From: Prochlorococcus sp. AG-355-P07
Lineage (GTDB): Bacteria > Cyanobacteriota > Cyanobacteriia > PCC-6307 > Cyanobiaceae
Direction of reading: 5' to 3'
Length of the DNA: 60,590 nucleotides
Assembly (NCBI GenBank): GCA_003280575.1
Contig: QCEN01000010.1
Coordinates: 1 to 60,590 of the forward strand
This document shows, one piece after another, positions 34,473 to 44,714 of this stretch. The translations under genes and the position numbers were made by a program. Each line of letters opens with the position of its first letter. Position 1 is the first letter of the stretch. Under the pieces are notes generated by a model that was not told where the DNA came from, did no database searches, and worked only from the letters and a program-made list of their open reading frames with translations.

Positions 34473-34479
34473 TTAAAGT

Positions 34480-35064
34480 TTATTTGGATTGAATCAGTCC
34501 ATAACCTCCATGATTCCTTTTGTATACGACTTGAAGTTCATTATTTTTTTTATTTCGAAAAACATAAAAATCATGATCAATTAGATCTAATTGTTTTCTT
34601 GCTTCTTCTAATGAAATTGGATTCATTTCAAAGTATTTATTTTTTATAGATGGCTCAGGAAGACTTGCTTCTATTCCTTCTTTAAGTAAAGCTTTATCTA
34701 AAAATCTTGATTCTGTATTCTCAATTGAGAAAGACTCTTTATTTTTAAATTTATTATTATGGATTACTTTACTGTTTCTTTCTTTATATTTTCGTAATTT
34801 TCTACAAAGTTTATTTGAAACTAAATCAATGCTTGAGTATAGATTTTCAGTTTTTTCTTCGGCTCTAATTACTGTGCCATTTGCAAAAATAGTAACTTCT
34901 GCAGTCTGGAAGGAGACTCTTGGATTTTTTTCTATTGAGAGATGTATGTCGGCTTCTTTAACGATATCCTTATAGTGATGTGTTGCTTTTTCTATCTTCG
35001 CCTCTGTATATTCTTTTAATGCTCCAGTGAGCTCAAGATTTTTCCCATGGATTAAAATTTTCAT
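34480..35064 (-). CDS. hpf: Ribosome hibernation promoting factor (long form)
   Basis: A 194-residue long HPF (LrtA type). The N-terminal S30AE domain (LIHGKNLELTGALKEYTEAKIEKATHHYKDI) sits in the 30S channel; the C-terminal domain (PISLEEARKQLDLIDHDFYVFRNKKNNELQVVYKRNHGGYGLI) makes 100S dimers. Light-repressed in cyanobacteria (known for lrtA). First gene of the leftward hpf-deoC-like-recO group. Confidence 0.92.
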   Translation of the reverse strand: MKILIHGKNLELTGALKEYTEAKIEKATHHYKDIVKEADIHLSIEKNPRVSFQTAEVTIFANGTVIRAEEKTENLYSSIDLVSNKLCRKLRKYKERNSKVIHNNKFKNKESFSIENTESRFLDKALLKEGIEASLPEPSIKNKYFEMNPISLEEARKQLDLIDHDFYVFRNKKNNELQVVYKRNHGGYGLIQSK

Positions 35065-35108
35065 AACAAATCTAAAAATATTTACTTACTATCTAAATCT
35101 ACTTAAAT

Positions 35109-35759
35109 ATGGTTAATAGAACAGCAATAATTAAACAACCTGATAATATTTCTTTTTTTAATGATGTTTATAAATTACAAAAAGAATATCAGGAGGCATT
35201 GATTTTAGATAACTCTAACCCTGATTTTATTTGGATAGGTGAGCATCAACTCTGTTATACGTTGGGTAGAGGATCAAATTATGATAATTTATTATTTTCT
35301 TTGAATGATGATAATCATGATGTTTTTAAGATTGATAGAGGTGGCGAGGTTACTTGTCATATGCCAGGACAATTAGTGACTTACATGGTGTTAGATTTGA
35401 AAAATTTTAAAAAAGATTTAAATTGGTATTTAAGAAAAATTGAAGAAACTATTATAAAAATTCTTGGAACTTTTAATATTGATTGTCATTCAAGAGAGGG
35501 GTTCACTGGTGTTTGGATAGGAAATAAGAAAATTGCTTCAATTGGAATTGGTTGTAAAAGATGGATTACAATAAATGGATTCTCAATCAATATTGACTGC
35601 GAATTAGAAAACTTTAATAAAATTGTTCCCTGCGGAATAGAAAATTGTCTTATGGCAAATATGATTGACTATAATAAAAATTTAAATATTCAAGAAGTTA
35701 AGAGAATTGTTAAAAAAACCATTCAGGAAGAATTTAATTTTGATTTTGTATCAAAATAG
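35109..35759 (+). CDS. lipB: Lipoate-protein ligase B (octanoyltransferase)
   Basis: A 216-residue enzyme moving octanoyl groups from ACP to lipoyl domains. Motifs: [34 protein letters not shown], catalytic Lys in [13 protein letters not shown], and catalytic Cys in [10 protein letters not shown]. Only 44 bases from the divergent hpf. The lipoyl target PdhC is encoded 2.6 kb downstream. Confidence 0.95.
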   Translation: MVNRTAIIKQPDNISFFNDVYKLQKEYQEALILDNSNPDFIWIGEHQLCYTLGRGSNYDNLLFSLNDDNHDVFKIDRGGEVTCHMPGQLVTYMVLDLKNFKKDLNWYLRKIEETIIKILGTFNIDCHSREGFTGVWIGNKKIASIGIGCKRWITINGFSINIDCELENFNKIVPCGIENCLMANMIDYNKNLNIQEVKRIVKKTIQEEFNFDFVSK

Positions 35760-35786
35760 AAATTAAAATTTCAAAATCAATTTAAT

Positions 35787-37730
35787 ATGGGTGATTTAGC
35801 ATACTGGCCTTCGGCTAAAACTATTTCTAAAAAAGATAAATTTGCTAAAAATAGAGATTTTATTAAGAAGCTTAATCATGTAGATCAAATTTGGGAAAAA
35901 TTGAAATTTAAATGTGGTGATACTTTAGCTGTTTGCGATTTAAGAGGGAAATACAAAGAAAAATTTTCTTATTCTGAGCTGGCTGATTTAATAACTAAAG
36001 TCTCTTTTTCTTTTAAAAATTATGGTTTAGTAAAGGGGGATGTAGTTACTGTAATATCAGAAAATTCTCCAAGATGGCTAGTAGTTGATCAAGGCTTAAT
36101 GCGTTTAGGAGGTATAAATGCAGTTAGAGGTGTTAATTCTCCTTCAGTAGAATTAGACTATATTATTGAGCACTCTAATTCAGTAGGTCTAATAGTTCAA
36201 TCTAAGGAGATTTGGCTTAAGTTAAACAACAAAGAAGAATTAAAAAAAAGACTGAAATTTATAATTAATTTAGAAGATGAACAATTTGAAAGTTTAACAA
36301 GTTGGAATCAATTTATAAGAGCAACAGAAAAAGAAAATTCACAAAATAATAATCTTGAAAAATTTTATCCAAAAATAGAGGATATTGCTACTATTCTTTA
36401 CACTTCCGGGACAACTGGAAAACCTAAAGGTGTCCCCTTGACTCATGCAAATTTTTTACATCAAATAGTCAATTTAGCCTATATCGCTGATCCAGAACCA
36501 GGAACCTCCGTATTAAGCGTGTTGCCTATCTGGCATTCTTATGAGAGGAGTGCTGAATACTTCTTTTTTTCATGTGGTTGTTCTCAATACTATACAATTC
36601 CTAAATTTTTGAAAGATGATATTACACAAATAAAACCTGTTGTAATGGCCACTGTACCTAGACTATGGGAGGCAATACATGATGGTTTTTTTCAGGCGTT
36701 GAAAAAAATGCCTTCCAAGAAGCAAAAACTTATTAAGTTTTTGATAAGTAATAGTTCAGTTTTTAAAATAAGTCTAAGAAAGATAAGAAATTTAGATATC
36801 AATCAAATAACTTTTATATCAAAAATCCCCTTATTAGGTTCTGTTATTAGCCGATATCCTTTACATAAGTTATCGACTATTTTTTTATGGCCGAATATTC
36901 TTAGACAACTATGCGGAGAAAAACTGAAATTTCCCATTAACGGCGGAGGTGCATTGCCAGAACATGTGGATCTTTTTTTTGAATCTTTGGGTGTAGATGT
37001 TTTGGTGGGATATGGACTCACAGAAACTAGTCCAGTATTAACTTGTAGGAGAAGAGAATTAAATGTTAGAGGATCATCCGGTCAGCCTCTAGCATTTACT
37101 GAAATCAAAATTGTAAACGACGATAAAAAAAAGATTCTGAAGTTCAGAGAAGTCGGGAAAATTCTTGTTAAGGGACCACAAGTAATGAGAGGTTATCTTA
37201 ACAATAAATTAGCTACAAAAGATGTTTTATCCAAGGATGGTTGGTTTGATACAGGTGATTTAGGTTATCTGATACCAAATGGTTCCCTCTTTATAACTGG
37301 AAGAGCCAAGGATACAATAGTGCTATCAAGTGGTGAAAATATAGAACCAAATCCTCTAGAGACTGAAATCCTTAGTTTTGAATTTATTAATCAGATTCAA
37401 CTAGTAGGACAAGATAAGAAATGTTTAACAGCCCTAGTCGTGCCTAATATCGAATTGGTTAAAAACAAGTTTTTGGAAGAAGACCTTTCAAAATTAAACC
37501 TGAATAAGAATATTGGTACATTTTTTAAATCACAAATTAATAATTTGCTTAAAAGTCGATTAGGAGCAAGATTAGAAGAACAAATATTAGATTGTTATTT
37601 TGTTGATGCCTTCACTCTAGAAAATGGTTTGTTAACACAAACTCTTAAACAAAAAAGAAAAGAAATAGAAAAAAAGTATTCATTACAAATAGAAAATATG
37701 TATGAAAACAAATTAAGTAAGAAAATTTGA
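35787..37730 (+). CDS. Long-chain acyl-CoA/acyl-ACP synthetase
   Basis: A 647-residue AMP-forming ligase of the long-chain type. ATP motif ILYTSGTTGKPKGVPLTH; GYGLTETSPVL; DGWFDTGDLG; and VLSSGENIEP near the C-terminus. In cyanobacteria the single enzyme of this class recycles free fatty acids by loading them onto ACP. Complete length. Follows lipB by 27 bases. Confidence 0.92.
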   Translation: MGDLAYWPSAKTISKKDKFAKNRDFIKKLNHVDQIWEKLKFKCGDTLAVCDLRGKYKEKFSYSELADLITKVSFSFKNYGLVKGDVVTVISENSPRWLVVDQGLMRLGGINAVRGVNSPSVELDYIIEHSNSVGLIVQSKEIWLKLNNKEELKKRLKFIINLEDEQFESLTSWNQFIRATEKENSQNNNLEKFYPKIEDIATILYTSGTTGKPKGVPLTHANFLHQIVNLAYIADPEPGTSVLSVLPIWHSYERSAEYFFFSCGCSQYYTIPKFLKDDITQIKPVVMATVPRLWEAIHDGFFQALKKMPSKKQKLIKFLISNSSVFKISLRKIRNLDINQITFISKIPLLGSVISRYPLHKLSTIFLWPNILRQLCGEKLKFPINGGGALPEHVDLFFESLGVDVLVGYGLTETSPVLTCRRRELNVRGSSGQPLAFTEIKIVNDDKKKILKFREVGKILVKGPQVMRGYLNNKLATKDVLSKDGWFDTGDLGYLIPNGSLFITGRAKDTIVLSSGENIEPNPLETEILSFEFINQIQLVGQDKKCLTALVVPNIELVKNKFLEEDLSKLNLNKNIGTFFKSQINNLLKSRLGARLEEQILDCYFVDAFTLENGLLTQTLKQKRKEIEKKYSLQIENMYENKLSKKI

Positions 37731-37768
37731 TTTGTTCTATCTATATTGAAAAGGTAATTTAATTTTTT

Positions 37769-38212
37769 ATGGAAACAAAAAACTCAATATCTATAAAGCG
37801 CTCAATAGCTATTAAAGCTGTAGTTACACCAATTTGGAAGGAAGATGCTGAAAAAGAATTAAGTAAAGCAATTTCAAATATTGACCAGCAATTATCTCAA
37901 CTTGAGCAGGAGGGGCAGCAAATAGTTAATAGTATTAGATCCCAATCTGTTAATCCTCTTGATCCAAGGGTTCAAGAACAGGTTAGTCAGGTGCAACAAC
38001 AAGTCGCTGCAAAAAGAAATGAAATTGAAGAACAAAAAAGAAATCTGCTTCAACAACAGAGTCAAGTTCGCGAATTAAAAATGGATGAAATTGTTGATCA
38101 AGGTCAAGTGGATAGTTTTTGTGATGTCACTGTGGGCGATAATCTTATTGAAAAAATGCAAGTATCGATTACTGTTAAAGATGGAGTTATTCAATCTATA
38201 GATAATAATTAG
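37769..38212 (+). CDS. YlqD family protein
   Basis: A 147-residue, largely coiled-coil protein. Gln/Glu-rich helices span residues 25-100 (QQLSQLEQEGQQI, QVSQVQQQVAAKR); the conserved ends (SISIKRSIAIKAVVTP and VQVSITVKDGVIQSID) suggest a small beta-domain typical of the YlqD family. Function unknown. Confidence 0.7.
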   Translation: METKNSISIKRSIAIKAVVTPIWKEDAEKELSKAISNIDQQLSQLEQEGQQIVNSIRSQSVNPLDPRVQEQVSQVQQQVAAKRNEIEEQKRNLLQQQSQVRELKMDEIVDQGQVDSFCDVTVGDNLIEKMQVSITVKDGVIQSIDNN

Positions 38213-38330
38213 AGAAAAGAATGATTATTTTTTATAAAAATAAACTTTAATTGAGAAAAACTTTAATTATAGTCGATCTAAATTATTACTTTCTTAAGTT
38301 TTAAGAGTTCCCACCGTGAACATGATTTCG

Positions 38331-38336
38331 TATAAT
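38331..38336 (+). promoter_or_regulatory. Candidate -10 box for pdhC
   Basis: A perfect TATAAT sits 90 bases before the pdhC ATG in a 213-base spacer without an ORF. TTAAG-type sequences upstream could serve as a weak -35. Based on sequence match only, and chance matches are frequent in DNA this AT-rich. Confidence 0.35.
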
Positions 38337-38425
38337 TAAAACAATAGTTTAAAGGGTTTTTAATCATAATAACTTCAGGAAGTTTGGTAGAAATCCCTTG
38401 AAACTTATGCAATAACAATTTTCTT

Positions 38426-39796
38426 ATGTCTCACGAAATATTTATGCCTGCCTTGAGTTCTACTATGACGGAGGGCAAGATTGTGGAATGGTTGAAAAAT
38501 CCAGGAGATAAAGTTGAAAGAGGTGAATCCGTATTGGTTGTTGAATCTGATAAGGCAGATATGGATGTTGAATCTTTTCAAGATGGATATCTTGCGGCTG
38601 TTTTAATGCCAGCCGGCAGCACTGCACCAGTAGGAGAGACTATTGGTCTTATTGTAGAAAATGAGGATGAGGTAGCTTCTGTTCAAGAACAAAATAAAGG
38701 AAATCAACCCGCAGTTTCTTCTAGTTCGGATCAACTTGAATTGGTAAGCAATAAGGCTGAAGAAAAACCAGTGGCCCACAGTGAAATTATTGAAAAACAA
38801 GAAAAAGTAGTTGTATTAAAGAGTGAAAAGGCAGCCCCATCTTTTAATAGTGAGCAAATTAATGCCGCTACAAGTAATGTTTCTTCTAGGGTGATTGCAT
38901 CTCCAAGAGCTAAAAAACTTGCCTCTCAAATGGGTGTTGATTTAGCAAAGGTTAATGGATCCGGACCTCACGGGAGGATTCAAGCCGATGATATTTTAAA
39001 AGCTAATGGCCAACCCGTCTCTGTACCGTGGATAGGTGAAGGTGGCTCTCCTGTAAGTATTCCTGGTGCAAATTTGGGAATTGAAAGTAAACCAGAAACT
39101 GCAGGAAATAGTTTTGGTAATCCCGGAGAAACGGTTCAATTTAATACTCTTCAAAAAGCGGTAAATAAAAATATGGAATCTAGTTTAGATGTTCCATGTT
39201 TTAGGGTGGGATACTCCATCAATACAGATAAATTAGATAATTTTTACAAAAAAGTAAAACAGAATGGAGTGACTATGACTGCTTTGCTAGTAAAGGCAGT
39301 TGCAAAGACACTAAAGAAACATCCTCAAGTTAACTCAAGTTTTTCAGAAAAAGGAATTTCTTATCCAGAGAATATAAATATTGCTGTTGCTGTCGCAATG
39401 GAAGATGGTGGACTAATAACTCCAGTTTTAAAAGAACCATGCAATACTGATTTATTTGAATTGTCTAGGGAATGGAAAGATCTCGTAAAAAGATCAAGAT
39501 CAAAACAATTAGAACCTGATGAATACTCAACAGGAACCTTCACTTTATCTAATCTTGGTATGTTTGGAGTTGATAGATTTGACGCAATTCTTCCTCCAGG
39601 TACCGGTGCTATTTTAGCCATAGCATCATCGAAACCAACCGTTGTTGCTAATAGTGATGGTTCAATATCTGTTAAAAAAATAATGCAAGTAAATCTAACA
39701 GCTGATCATAGAGTGATCTATGGAGCTGATGGAGCTTCATTCTTAAAAGACTTGGCTTCCCTAATTGAAAATGAGCCAGAGACTCTCGTCTCCTAA
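38426..39796 (+). CDS. pdhC: Pyruvate dehydrogenase E2 (dihydrolipoamide acetyltransferase)
   Basis: A 456-residue E2. N-terminal lipoyl domain with the modified lysine in VESDKADMDVESF (about residue 43), a disordered linker, the E1/E3-binding domain (ASPRAKKLASQMGVDLAKVNGSG), and the catalytic core ending LTADHRVIYGADGASFLK with the HxxxDG site. One lipoyl domain, as in cyanobacteria. queA follows after six bases. Confidence 0.95.
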   Translation: MSHEIFMPALSSTMTEGKIVEWLKNPGDKVERGESVLVVESDKADMDVESFQDGYLAAVLMPAGSTAPVGETIGLIVENEDEVASVQEQNKGNQPAVSSSSDQLELVSNKAEEKPVAHSEIIEKQEKVVVLKSEKAAPSFNSEQINAATSNVSSRVIASPRAKKLASQMGVDLAKVNGSGPHGRIQADDILKANGQPVSVPWIGEGGSPVSIPGANLGIESKPETAGNSFGNPGETVQFNTLQKAVNKNMESSLDVPCFRVGYSINTDKLDNFYKKVKQNGVTMTALLVKAVAKTLKKHPQVNSSFSEKGISYPENINIAVAVAMEDGGLITPVLKEPCNTDLFELSREWKDLVKRSRSKQLEPDEYSTGTFTLSNLGMFGVDRFDAILPPGTGAILAIASSKPTVVANSDGSISVKKIMQVNLTADHRVIYGADGASFLKDLASLIENEPETLVS

Positions 39797-39802
39797 ATTT
39801 AA

Positions 39803-40927
39803 TTGATTTCTCAAATTAATAATGAAGAAAGAGATTATAAGCTTGAAGCTTATGATTATTTACTTGATCCTTCATTAATTGCAAGTAAACCTTCTTCAAT
39901 TAGACATGAATCAAGATTGATGATAGTTAGAAACAGTGTTTTAGAAGACAATTGCTTAACTAATAAATTTACCAAGAATCTTTTAGATGAATTTAGAGAA
40001 GGCGATCTTGTAGTTGTAAACGATACTAAAGTAATGAAAGCTAGGTTAAAGGTTGAATTAGAAAATGAGACATTAGTCGAATTATTAGTTTTAGAAAGAT
40101 CCTTTGAATGTGTTTGGTTATGTTTGGCAAAGCCAGCGAAAAAGTTAAAAATAAATAGAAAATTAAAATTAAAATCTCCTTTTGCACAAGATATTAATTT
40201 GATAGTTTATGGGGTTGATGAAGAAACTGGAGGGAGATTTATTAAATTTCCGGGAAATATAACTAGTCTCAATTCAATGAATGACCTTCTTGATAAATAC
40301 GGGGAAATCCCTCTCCCTCCTTATATAAAAAAATCCGAAGAAGAATCTTTTCATGAGAAAAGTTATCAAACTGAGTACGCAACTAATCCGGGGGCAGTTG
40401 CTGCACCAACAGCTGGTTTACACTTAAGCAAAAGTCTTATTTCAAATCTAAAAAAAAAAGGAGTAATAATATTACCGATAACTTTGCATGTGGGTTATGG
40501 AACATTCAAACCAATTGATCAAGAAGACTTAAGTAACTTAAAACTTCATAAAGAATGGGTAAGTGTTAATGAGGAAGTAGTGGAGGAAATAAAAAGAATA
40601 AAGAAAACAGATAGGAGAATAATTGCTATTGGTACAACTAGCGTAAGAGCTCTTGAAAGTTGTTATTCTCACGAAATTAATGACTTTATTCCCATAGCGA
40701 AATACGTGGATTTAGTAATTAAGCCAGGTTATAAATTTAAGGTAGTTGATGGATTATTAACTAATTTCCATCTTCCTAGAAGTTCATTATTACTTCTAGT
40801 GAGTGCAATGATTGGTAGAGAAAGATTATTAGATTTGTATAAGGTAGCCATAAAAGAAAAATTTAGATTTTTCTCTTATGGCGATGCGATGTATATTTCA
40901 CCAGATTCAATACTGGAGAAAAAATAG
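39803..40927 (+). CDS. queA: SAM:tRNA ribosyltransferase-isomerase QueA
   Basis: A 374-residue enzyme of queuosine synthesis. LDPSLIASKPSSIRHESRLM at the start, DLVVVNDTKVMKARL, the core NPGAVAAPTAGLHLS, LHVGYGTFKP, and IGTTSVRALES followed by FHLPRSSLLLLVSA. TTG start. Probable transcript with pdhC. No other queuosine genes in the window. Confidence 0.96.
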   Translation: MISQINNEERDYKLEAYDYLLDPSLIASKPSSIRHESRLMIVRNSVLEDNCLTNKFTKNLLDEFREGDLVVVNDTKVMKARLKVELENETLVELLVLERSFECVWLCLAKPAKKLKINRKLKLKSPFAQDINLIVYGVDEETGGRFIKFPGNITSLNSMNDLLDKYGEIPLPPYIKKSEEESFHEKSYQTEYATNPGAVAAPTAGLHLSKSLISNLKKKGVIILPITLHVGYGTFKPIDQEDLSNLKLHKEWVSVNEEVVEEIKRIKKTDRRIIAIGTTSVRALESCYSHEINDFIPIAKYVDLVIKPGYKFKVVDGLLTNFHLPRSSLLLLVSAMIGRERLLDLYKVAIKEKFRFFSYGDAMYISPDSILEKK

Positions 40928-40929
40928 AT

Positions 40930-41916
40930 TTAGGCTTTGACTGGTTCTTGAATGATTCCGCTTGGAACTTCAGTAAACATAATTGATGATAAATACCTTT
41001 CTGCTAAATCAGGTAGAACAACAACAATTGTCTTTCCAGCATATTCATCTTGTTCAGCTAATCTAACAGCAGCAGCAGCAGCAGCTCCGCAAGAAATTCC
41101 TACTAATAGACCTTCCTCTTTAGCTAATCTAAGAGCCATCTCTATTGATTCGTCATTTGTTACTTGTTCAACCTTGTCAACAATTGATAAGTCAAGGTTC
41201 TTAGGAATAAATCCTGCTCCAATTCCTTGAATTTTGTGTGGTCCGGATTTAACCTCTTCTCCGTTCATTGTCTGTGTAATGACAGGACTATGGGATGGTT
41301 CTACAGCTACAGAAGTAATATTCTTGCCCTTCTCTTGCTTAATGTATCTTGAGACTCCTGTAATAGTTCCCCCAGTTCCAACCCCTGCAACTAAAACATC
41401 AATTTCACCATCGCAATCGTCCCAGATTTCTGGTCCAGTAGTTTTGAAATGAATTTCGGGGTTTGCTGGATTATCAAACTGACCTGGCATGAAATATTGA
41501 GAAGGATTACTTTCTGCAATTTCTTTAGCCTTTGCTATTGCTCCAGGCATACCTTTAGATGCTTCTGTTAAAACAATTTCAGCACCTAACACTGCCATTA
41601 CCCTTCTTCTTTCAATAGACATGGATTCTGGCATTGTAAGAATCAGTTTGTATCCTCTTGCTGAAGCAGTAAAAGCTAGAGCAATTCCTGTATTTCCAGA
41701 AGTTGGTTCAACAATAGTTTTGTCTTTTGTAAGCTTCCCACTTTTCTCTGCGTCCCAGATCATGTTTGCGCCAATCCTACATTTGACACTATAAGCGGGG
41801 TTTCTTCCTTCAATTTTTGCAAGTACTGTAGCTTTAGCGTTTTTAGTAACTGATTTTAATTTTACTAATGGAGTGTTTCCAATAGCAAAACTGTTGTCCT
41901 CATAAATTTTTGCCAT
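40930..41916 (-). CDS. cysK: Cysteine synthase A
   Basis: A 328-residue O-acetylserine sulfhydrylase. PLP lysine in [12 protein letters not shown], substrate loop PTSGNTGIA, and VGTGGTITG for the phosphate. The Cys after the lysine (SVKCR instead of SVKDR) is normal for cyanobacteria. It heads the third position of a leftward sulfur amino-acid block; 84 bases separate it from the gene upstream. Confidence 0.96.
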   Translation of the reverse strand: MAKIYEDNSFAIGNTPLVKLKSVTKNAKATVLAKIEGRNPAYSVKCRIGANMIWDAEKSGKLTKDKTIVEPTSGNTGIALAFTASARGYKLILTMPESMSIERRRVMAVLGAEIVLTEASKGMPGAIAKAKEIAESNPSQYFMPGQFDNPANPEIHFKTTGPEIWDDCDGEIDVLVAGVGTGGTITGVSRYIKQEKGKNITSVAVEPSHSPVITQTMNGEEVKSGPHKIQGIGAGFIPKNLDLSIVDKVEQVTNDESIEMALRLAKEEGLLVGISCGAAAAAAVRLAEQDEYAGKTIVVVLPDLAERYLSSIMFTEVPSGIIQEPVKA

Positions 41917-42000
41917 TTATATATTTAGAAAATATATACTAATACTAACTATTATTCAGAAAAAGAGTATATAAGTTTCTATACGGTAAATACTAGAAAT

Positions 42001-43470
42001 TTAGAAATTATTTAGTGCTTCAGAAAAGCTTTCCCATAATTGATTTTGGTTTTCTAATCCAACTGATACTCTAATAAGGTGCGAGGGTATACCAAAACTT
42101 TCAGCCCAATCCAACTCGTCATAATGAGCTAGTAAAACATAAGGACAAACTAGAGTAAATTTTGTACCTAAACTAGGTCCTTTAGATACTCGAAGAGAAT
42201 TATAAAAATTTTTAGCTTTATTCAATCCTCCATTTAATTCAAACGATAATAAGCAGCCGTATCCTCCATCAGAAGTTAGTAAAGAATTAAAATTTGGACA
42301 ATTTTCAGGATGGAAAATATTTTTAATTTCGCTATGGGTCTCTAATCTTTTCTTTAATTCTAAACATGCTTTATTTTGTTCAAAAACTCTTTGATTTACA
42401 TCTCTACTAACTTTCTCAAGATGAACTGTATCTCCATCGGAAAGTGTTGGAAGATTAATCTCGTTTAATGCATTTCTAAATTGATCAATCCATTTACTTT
42501 TTGGATTTATTATTAATGATCCCGCAAGAATATCACCACTACCTGAAAAAATTTTTGTAAGTGAAGTAAAAACTATATCTGCATGTTCTAAGGAATTTAT
42601 ATTTAAATTTGAGCCAATTGTATCGTCAACAATTATGGGAATATTTAATTTTTTTGCTATTTTTGAAATTTTTTTAATGTTTACACATTTGAGCATTGGA
42701 TTACTCGGCAGTTCAATAATTAATGCTGATGGATTTATTCTTTTGATTTCTAATTCAATATCTTCGCAATTTTCTTCTGTAATTAACTTGGCTCCATGAA
42801 AGATATTCATTGGTAATTTAAGTACATCTACATATGGAAAACCAATTTGGAGTGTTGGTTTAGCTGGAAATAATTTATATATGATTTCTAATGATGTATG
42901 CAATGCAGACATTCCAGATGAAGTTAAGTGAATATTATTAGAGTTAATTTTTGTAGATTTAGAAATTCTATTTTTTATCCTTTGAGAACATTCATTTACG
43001 TAGGATTTTGGAGGGGAATCTTCAAGACCTAGTTCTATAGCAGCAGCCCTTGAAGATATACCAAGACCAGTATGTTGCCAAAAAGATTTCGCATAAATAC
43101 TTCCTTCTTTTTCAGTTACTAAGAATGCTAAATTATCTCTTTTTTGTATTAATGAGAATTGTTCAGAAGTATTTCTATCAATGTATTTTTTTGCTTTAAA
43201 AGCTATGCTTTCATTCGGATATGGCCAGATGCTTTTATTGTTATAGTAATTTTCCTTTTTTAATTTTTCACATAATCTTTTCACTATGTGGTTTATCCCG
43301 AATCTTGGGTAAATGGACTTCAATAAATTCATGCATTCTTGATTTTTTTCCTCGTAATTTATTACATCATTCCAAGTTGGTAATGCTACAGAAACAGCAT
43401 GAATACTATCAGGAATAGAATATCCCAACTCTAAATTTTTCCATATAGGGTTTTTAAGTAAATCTCTCAA
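42001..43470 (-). CDS. Cys/Met metabolism PLP enzyme, long form
   Basis: A 489-residue fold-type-I enzyme of the cystathionine gamma-synthase/beta-lyase family. PLP lysine in FTSLTKIFSGSGDILAG; SSGMSALHTSLEIIYKL holds the phosphate site. It has about 100 extra N-terminal residues compared with MetB. Annotated relatives are called MetB or MetC without proof. It lies three bases from the shorter paralogue and may supply the second step of transsulfuration. Confidence 0.75.
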   Translation of the reverse strand: MRDLLKNPIWKNLELGYSIPDSIHAVSVALPTWNDVINYEEKNQECMNLLKSIYPRFGINHIVKRLCEKLKKENYYNNKSIWPYPNESIAFKAKKYIDRNTSEQFSLIQKRDNLAFLVTEKEGSIYAKSFWQHTGLGISSRAAAIELGLEDSPPKSYVNECSQRIKNRISKSTKINSNNIHLTSSGMSALHTSLEIIYKLFPAKPTLQIGFPYVDVLKLPMNIFHGAKLITEENCEDIELEIKRINPSALIIELPSNPMLKCVNIKKISKIAKKLNIPIIVDDTIGSNLNINSLEHADIVFTSLTKIFSGSGDILAGSLIINPKSKWIDQFRNALNEINLPTLSDGDTVHLEKVSRDVNQRVFEQNKACLELKKRLETHSEIKNIFHPENCPNFNSLLTSDGGYGCLLSFELNGGLNKAKNFYNSLRVSKGPSLGTKFTLVCPYVLLAHYDELDWAESFGIPSHLIRVSVGLENQNQLWESFSEALNNF

Positions 43471-43473
43471 TTT

Positions 43474-44637
43474 TCAGAATTTATTTAAAGCAAATAATAT
43501 GTCTGAGATTAAATCATTTGTTTCTTCACATCCAATCGATAATCTGACAAGAGCATCATCTATCCCTAAAAGATTTTTTGTTTCATCATCAACAGAAGCA
43601 TGAGTCATTGTTGCTGGGTGACAAATTAAACTTTCAACTCCTCCAAGGCTTTCTGCTAGCGAGAAATATTTGAGAGATTTGCAAAATTTAAAAGTATCCT
43701 CTTTATTTAAATTTAATTTTATGGTGATCATCGAACCTCCAGATCTCATTTGCGATTTTGCTAAATTAAATTGCGGATGTTTTTTATTAAAAGGATAAAT
43801 CATTTTACTAATTATTTTATGATTCTCTAATTCTTCAGAAATGAATTTTGCACTTTGCGTTTGTTGTTCGATTCTTAAAGGTAGAGTTTTTACTCCTCTC
43901 GTAATGAGCCAACTATCAAAAGGAGATGGTTGAAGCCCTAGAGCTTTTTGAGAGAAAAGCATCTTACTATTCCATACCTCATTATTTGTCAGTACTGCTC
44001 CACCAAGTGCATCACTATGTCCATTAATGAATTTTGTTGTGCTCACGAGTGATAGTGTTGCACCAAGGTCCAATGGTTTTTGAATAAGTGCCGTTGAAAA
44101 GGTGTTGTCCACAACTACTGGGACTTGTAGTTTATTCGCTTCATCACAAATCGCCTTAATATCAAGTACTTTCAAAAGTGGATTAGTTGGACTTTCTAGC
44201 CATATCAAGGTTGGCTCGAAATATGAAATCTTTTTGATATTATTTTCGTTTGTAAAATCTGTGTATAAAACTTCTAGTCCAAATTTCTTGAAAACTTTTT
44301 CGAACATCCTCACTGTACAACCATAGAGATTTGACTCGCAGAGTATCTTGTCACCTGATTTTAGTGTTGATGAAATTGCAGTTACCGCGCTAATTCCAGA
44401 TCCAAAAACTGTACAGTATTTTGAATCTTCTATTGATTTAAGGACGCTTTCTAGAATTCTAAAGTTTGGATTACCTGATCTTGTGTAGTCGAAATTATCT
44501 TTATTTCCATGTTTGAAAGTAGATGTAGAGAAAATAGGAGGCATAACGCATCCGGTTTTTTCTGCAAATGTTTCCCCATGGTGAATAGATAAGGTCTTAA
44601 AACCTGGTTTTTTTTTATTATTTTCCTTATTTCCCAT
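43474..44637 (-). CDS. metB: Cystathionine gamma-synthase/lyase-like PLP enzyme
   Basis: A 387-residue enzyme making or cleaving cystathionine on the route between cysteine and methionine. PLP lysine at residue 202 (STTKFINGHSDALGG); FGSGISAVTA; VESLICHPATMTHASV near the end. The standard length and motifs fit both MetB and MetC/CGL; substrate specificity is not visible. Confidence 0.85.
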   Translation of the reverse strand: MGNKENNKKKPGFKTLSIHHGETFAEKTGCVMPPIFSTSTFKHGNKDNFDYTRSGNPNFRILESVLKSIEDSKYCTVFGSGISAVTAISSTLKSGDKILCESNLYGCTVRMFEKVFKKFGLEVLYTDFTNENNIKKISYFEPTLIWLESPTNPLLKVLDIKAICDEANKLQVPVVVDNTFSTALIQKPLDLGATLSLVSTTKFINGHSDALGGAVLTNNEVWNSKMLFSQKALGLQPSPFDSWLITRGVKTLPLRIEQQTQSAKFISEELENHKIISKMIYPFNKKHPQFNLAKSQMRSGGSMITIKLNLNKEDTFKFCKSLKYFSLAESLGGVESLICHPATMTHASVDDETKNLLGIDDALVRLSIGCEETNDLISDILFALNKF

Positions 44638-44659
44638 TATTTTTAAAAATAAGAATTAA

Positions 44660-44695
44660 ATTAAATCTCTCATTTTTTTTAATGAGAGATTTAAT
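44660..44695 (-). terminator. Probable rpsD terminator
   Basis: A perfect 15-bp inverted repeat (ATTAAATCTCTCATT/AATGAGAGATTTAAT) around a six-T loop, 20 bases after the rpsD stop and before the metB-like start. The following T tract is interrupted, so it may let some transcription through. Confidence 0.65.
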
Positions 44696-44714
44696 AATCC
44701 AAAGAAAAGTGGTA

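Noticed and set aside
40930-41916. cysK with an odd residue after the PLP lysine
   Set aside because: SVKCR instead of SVKDR is normal in cyanobacterial CysK.
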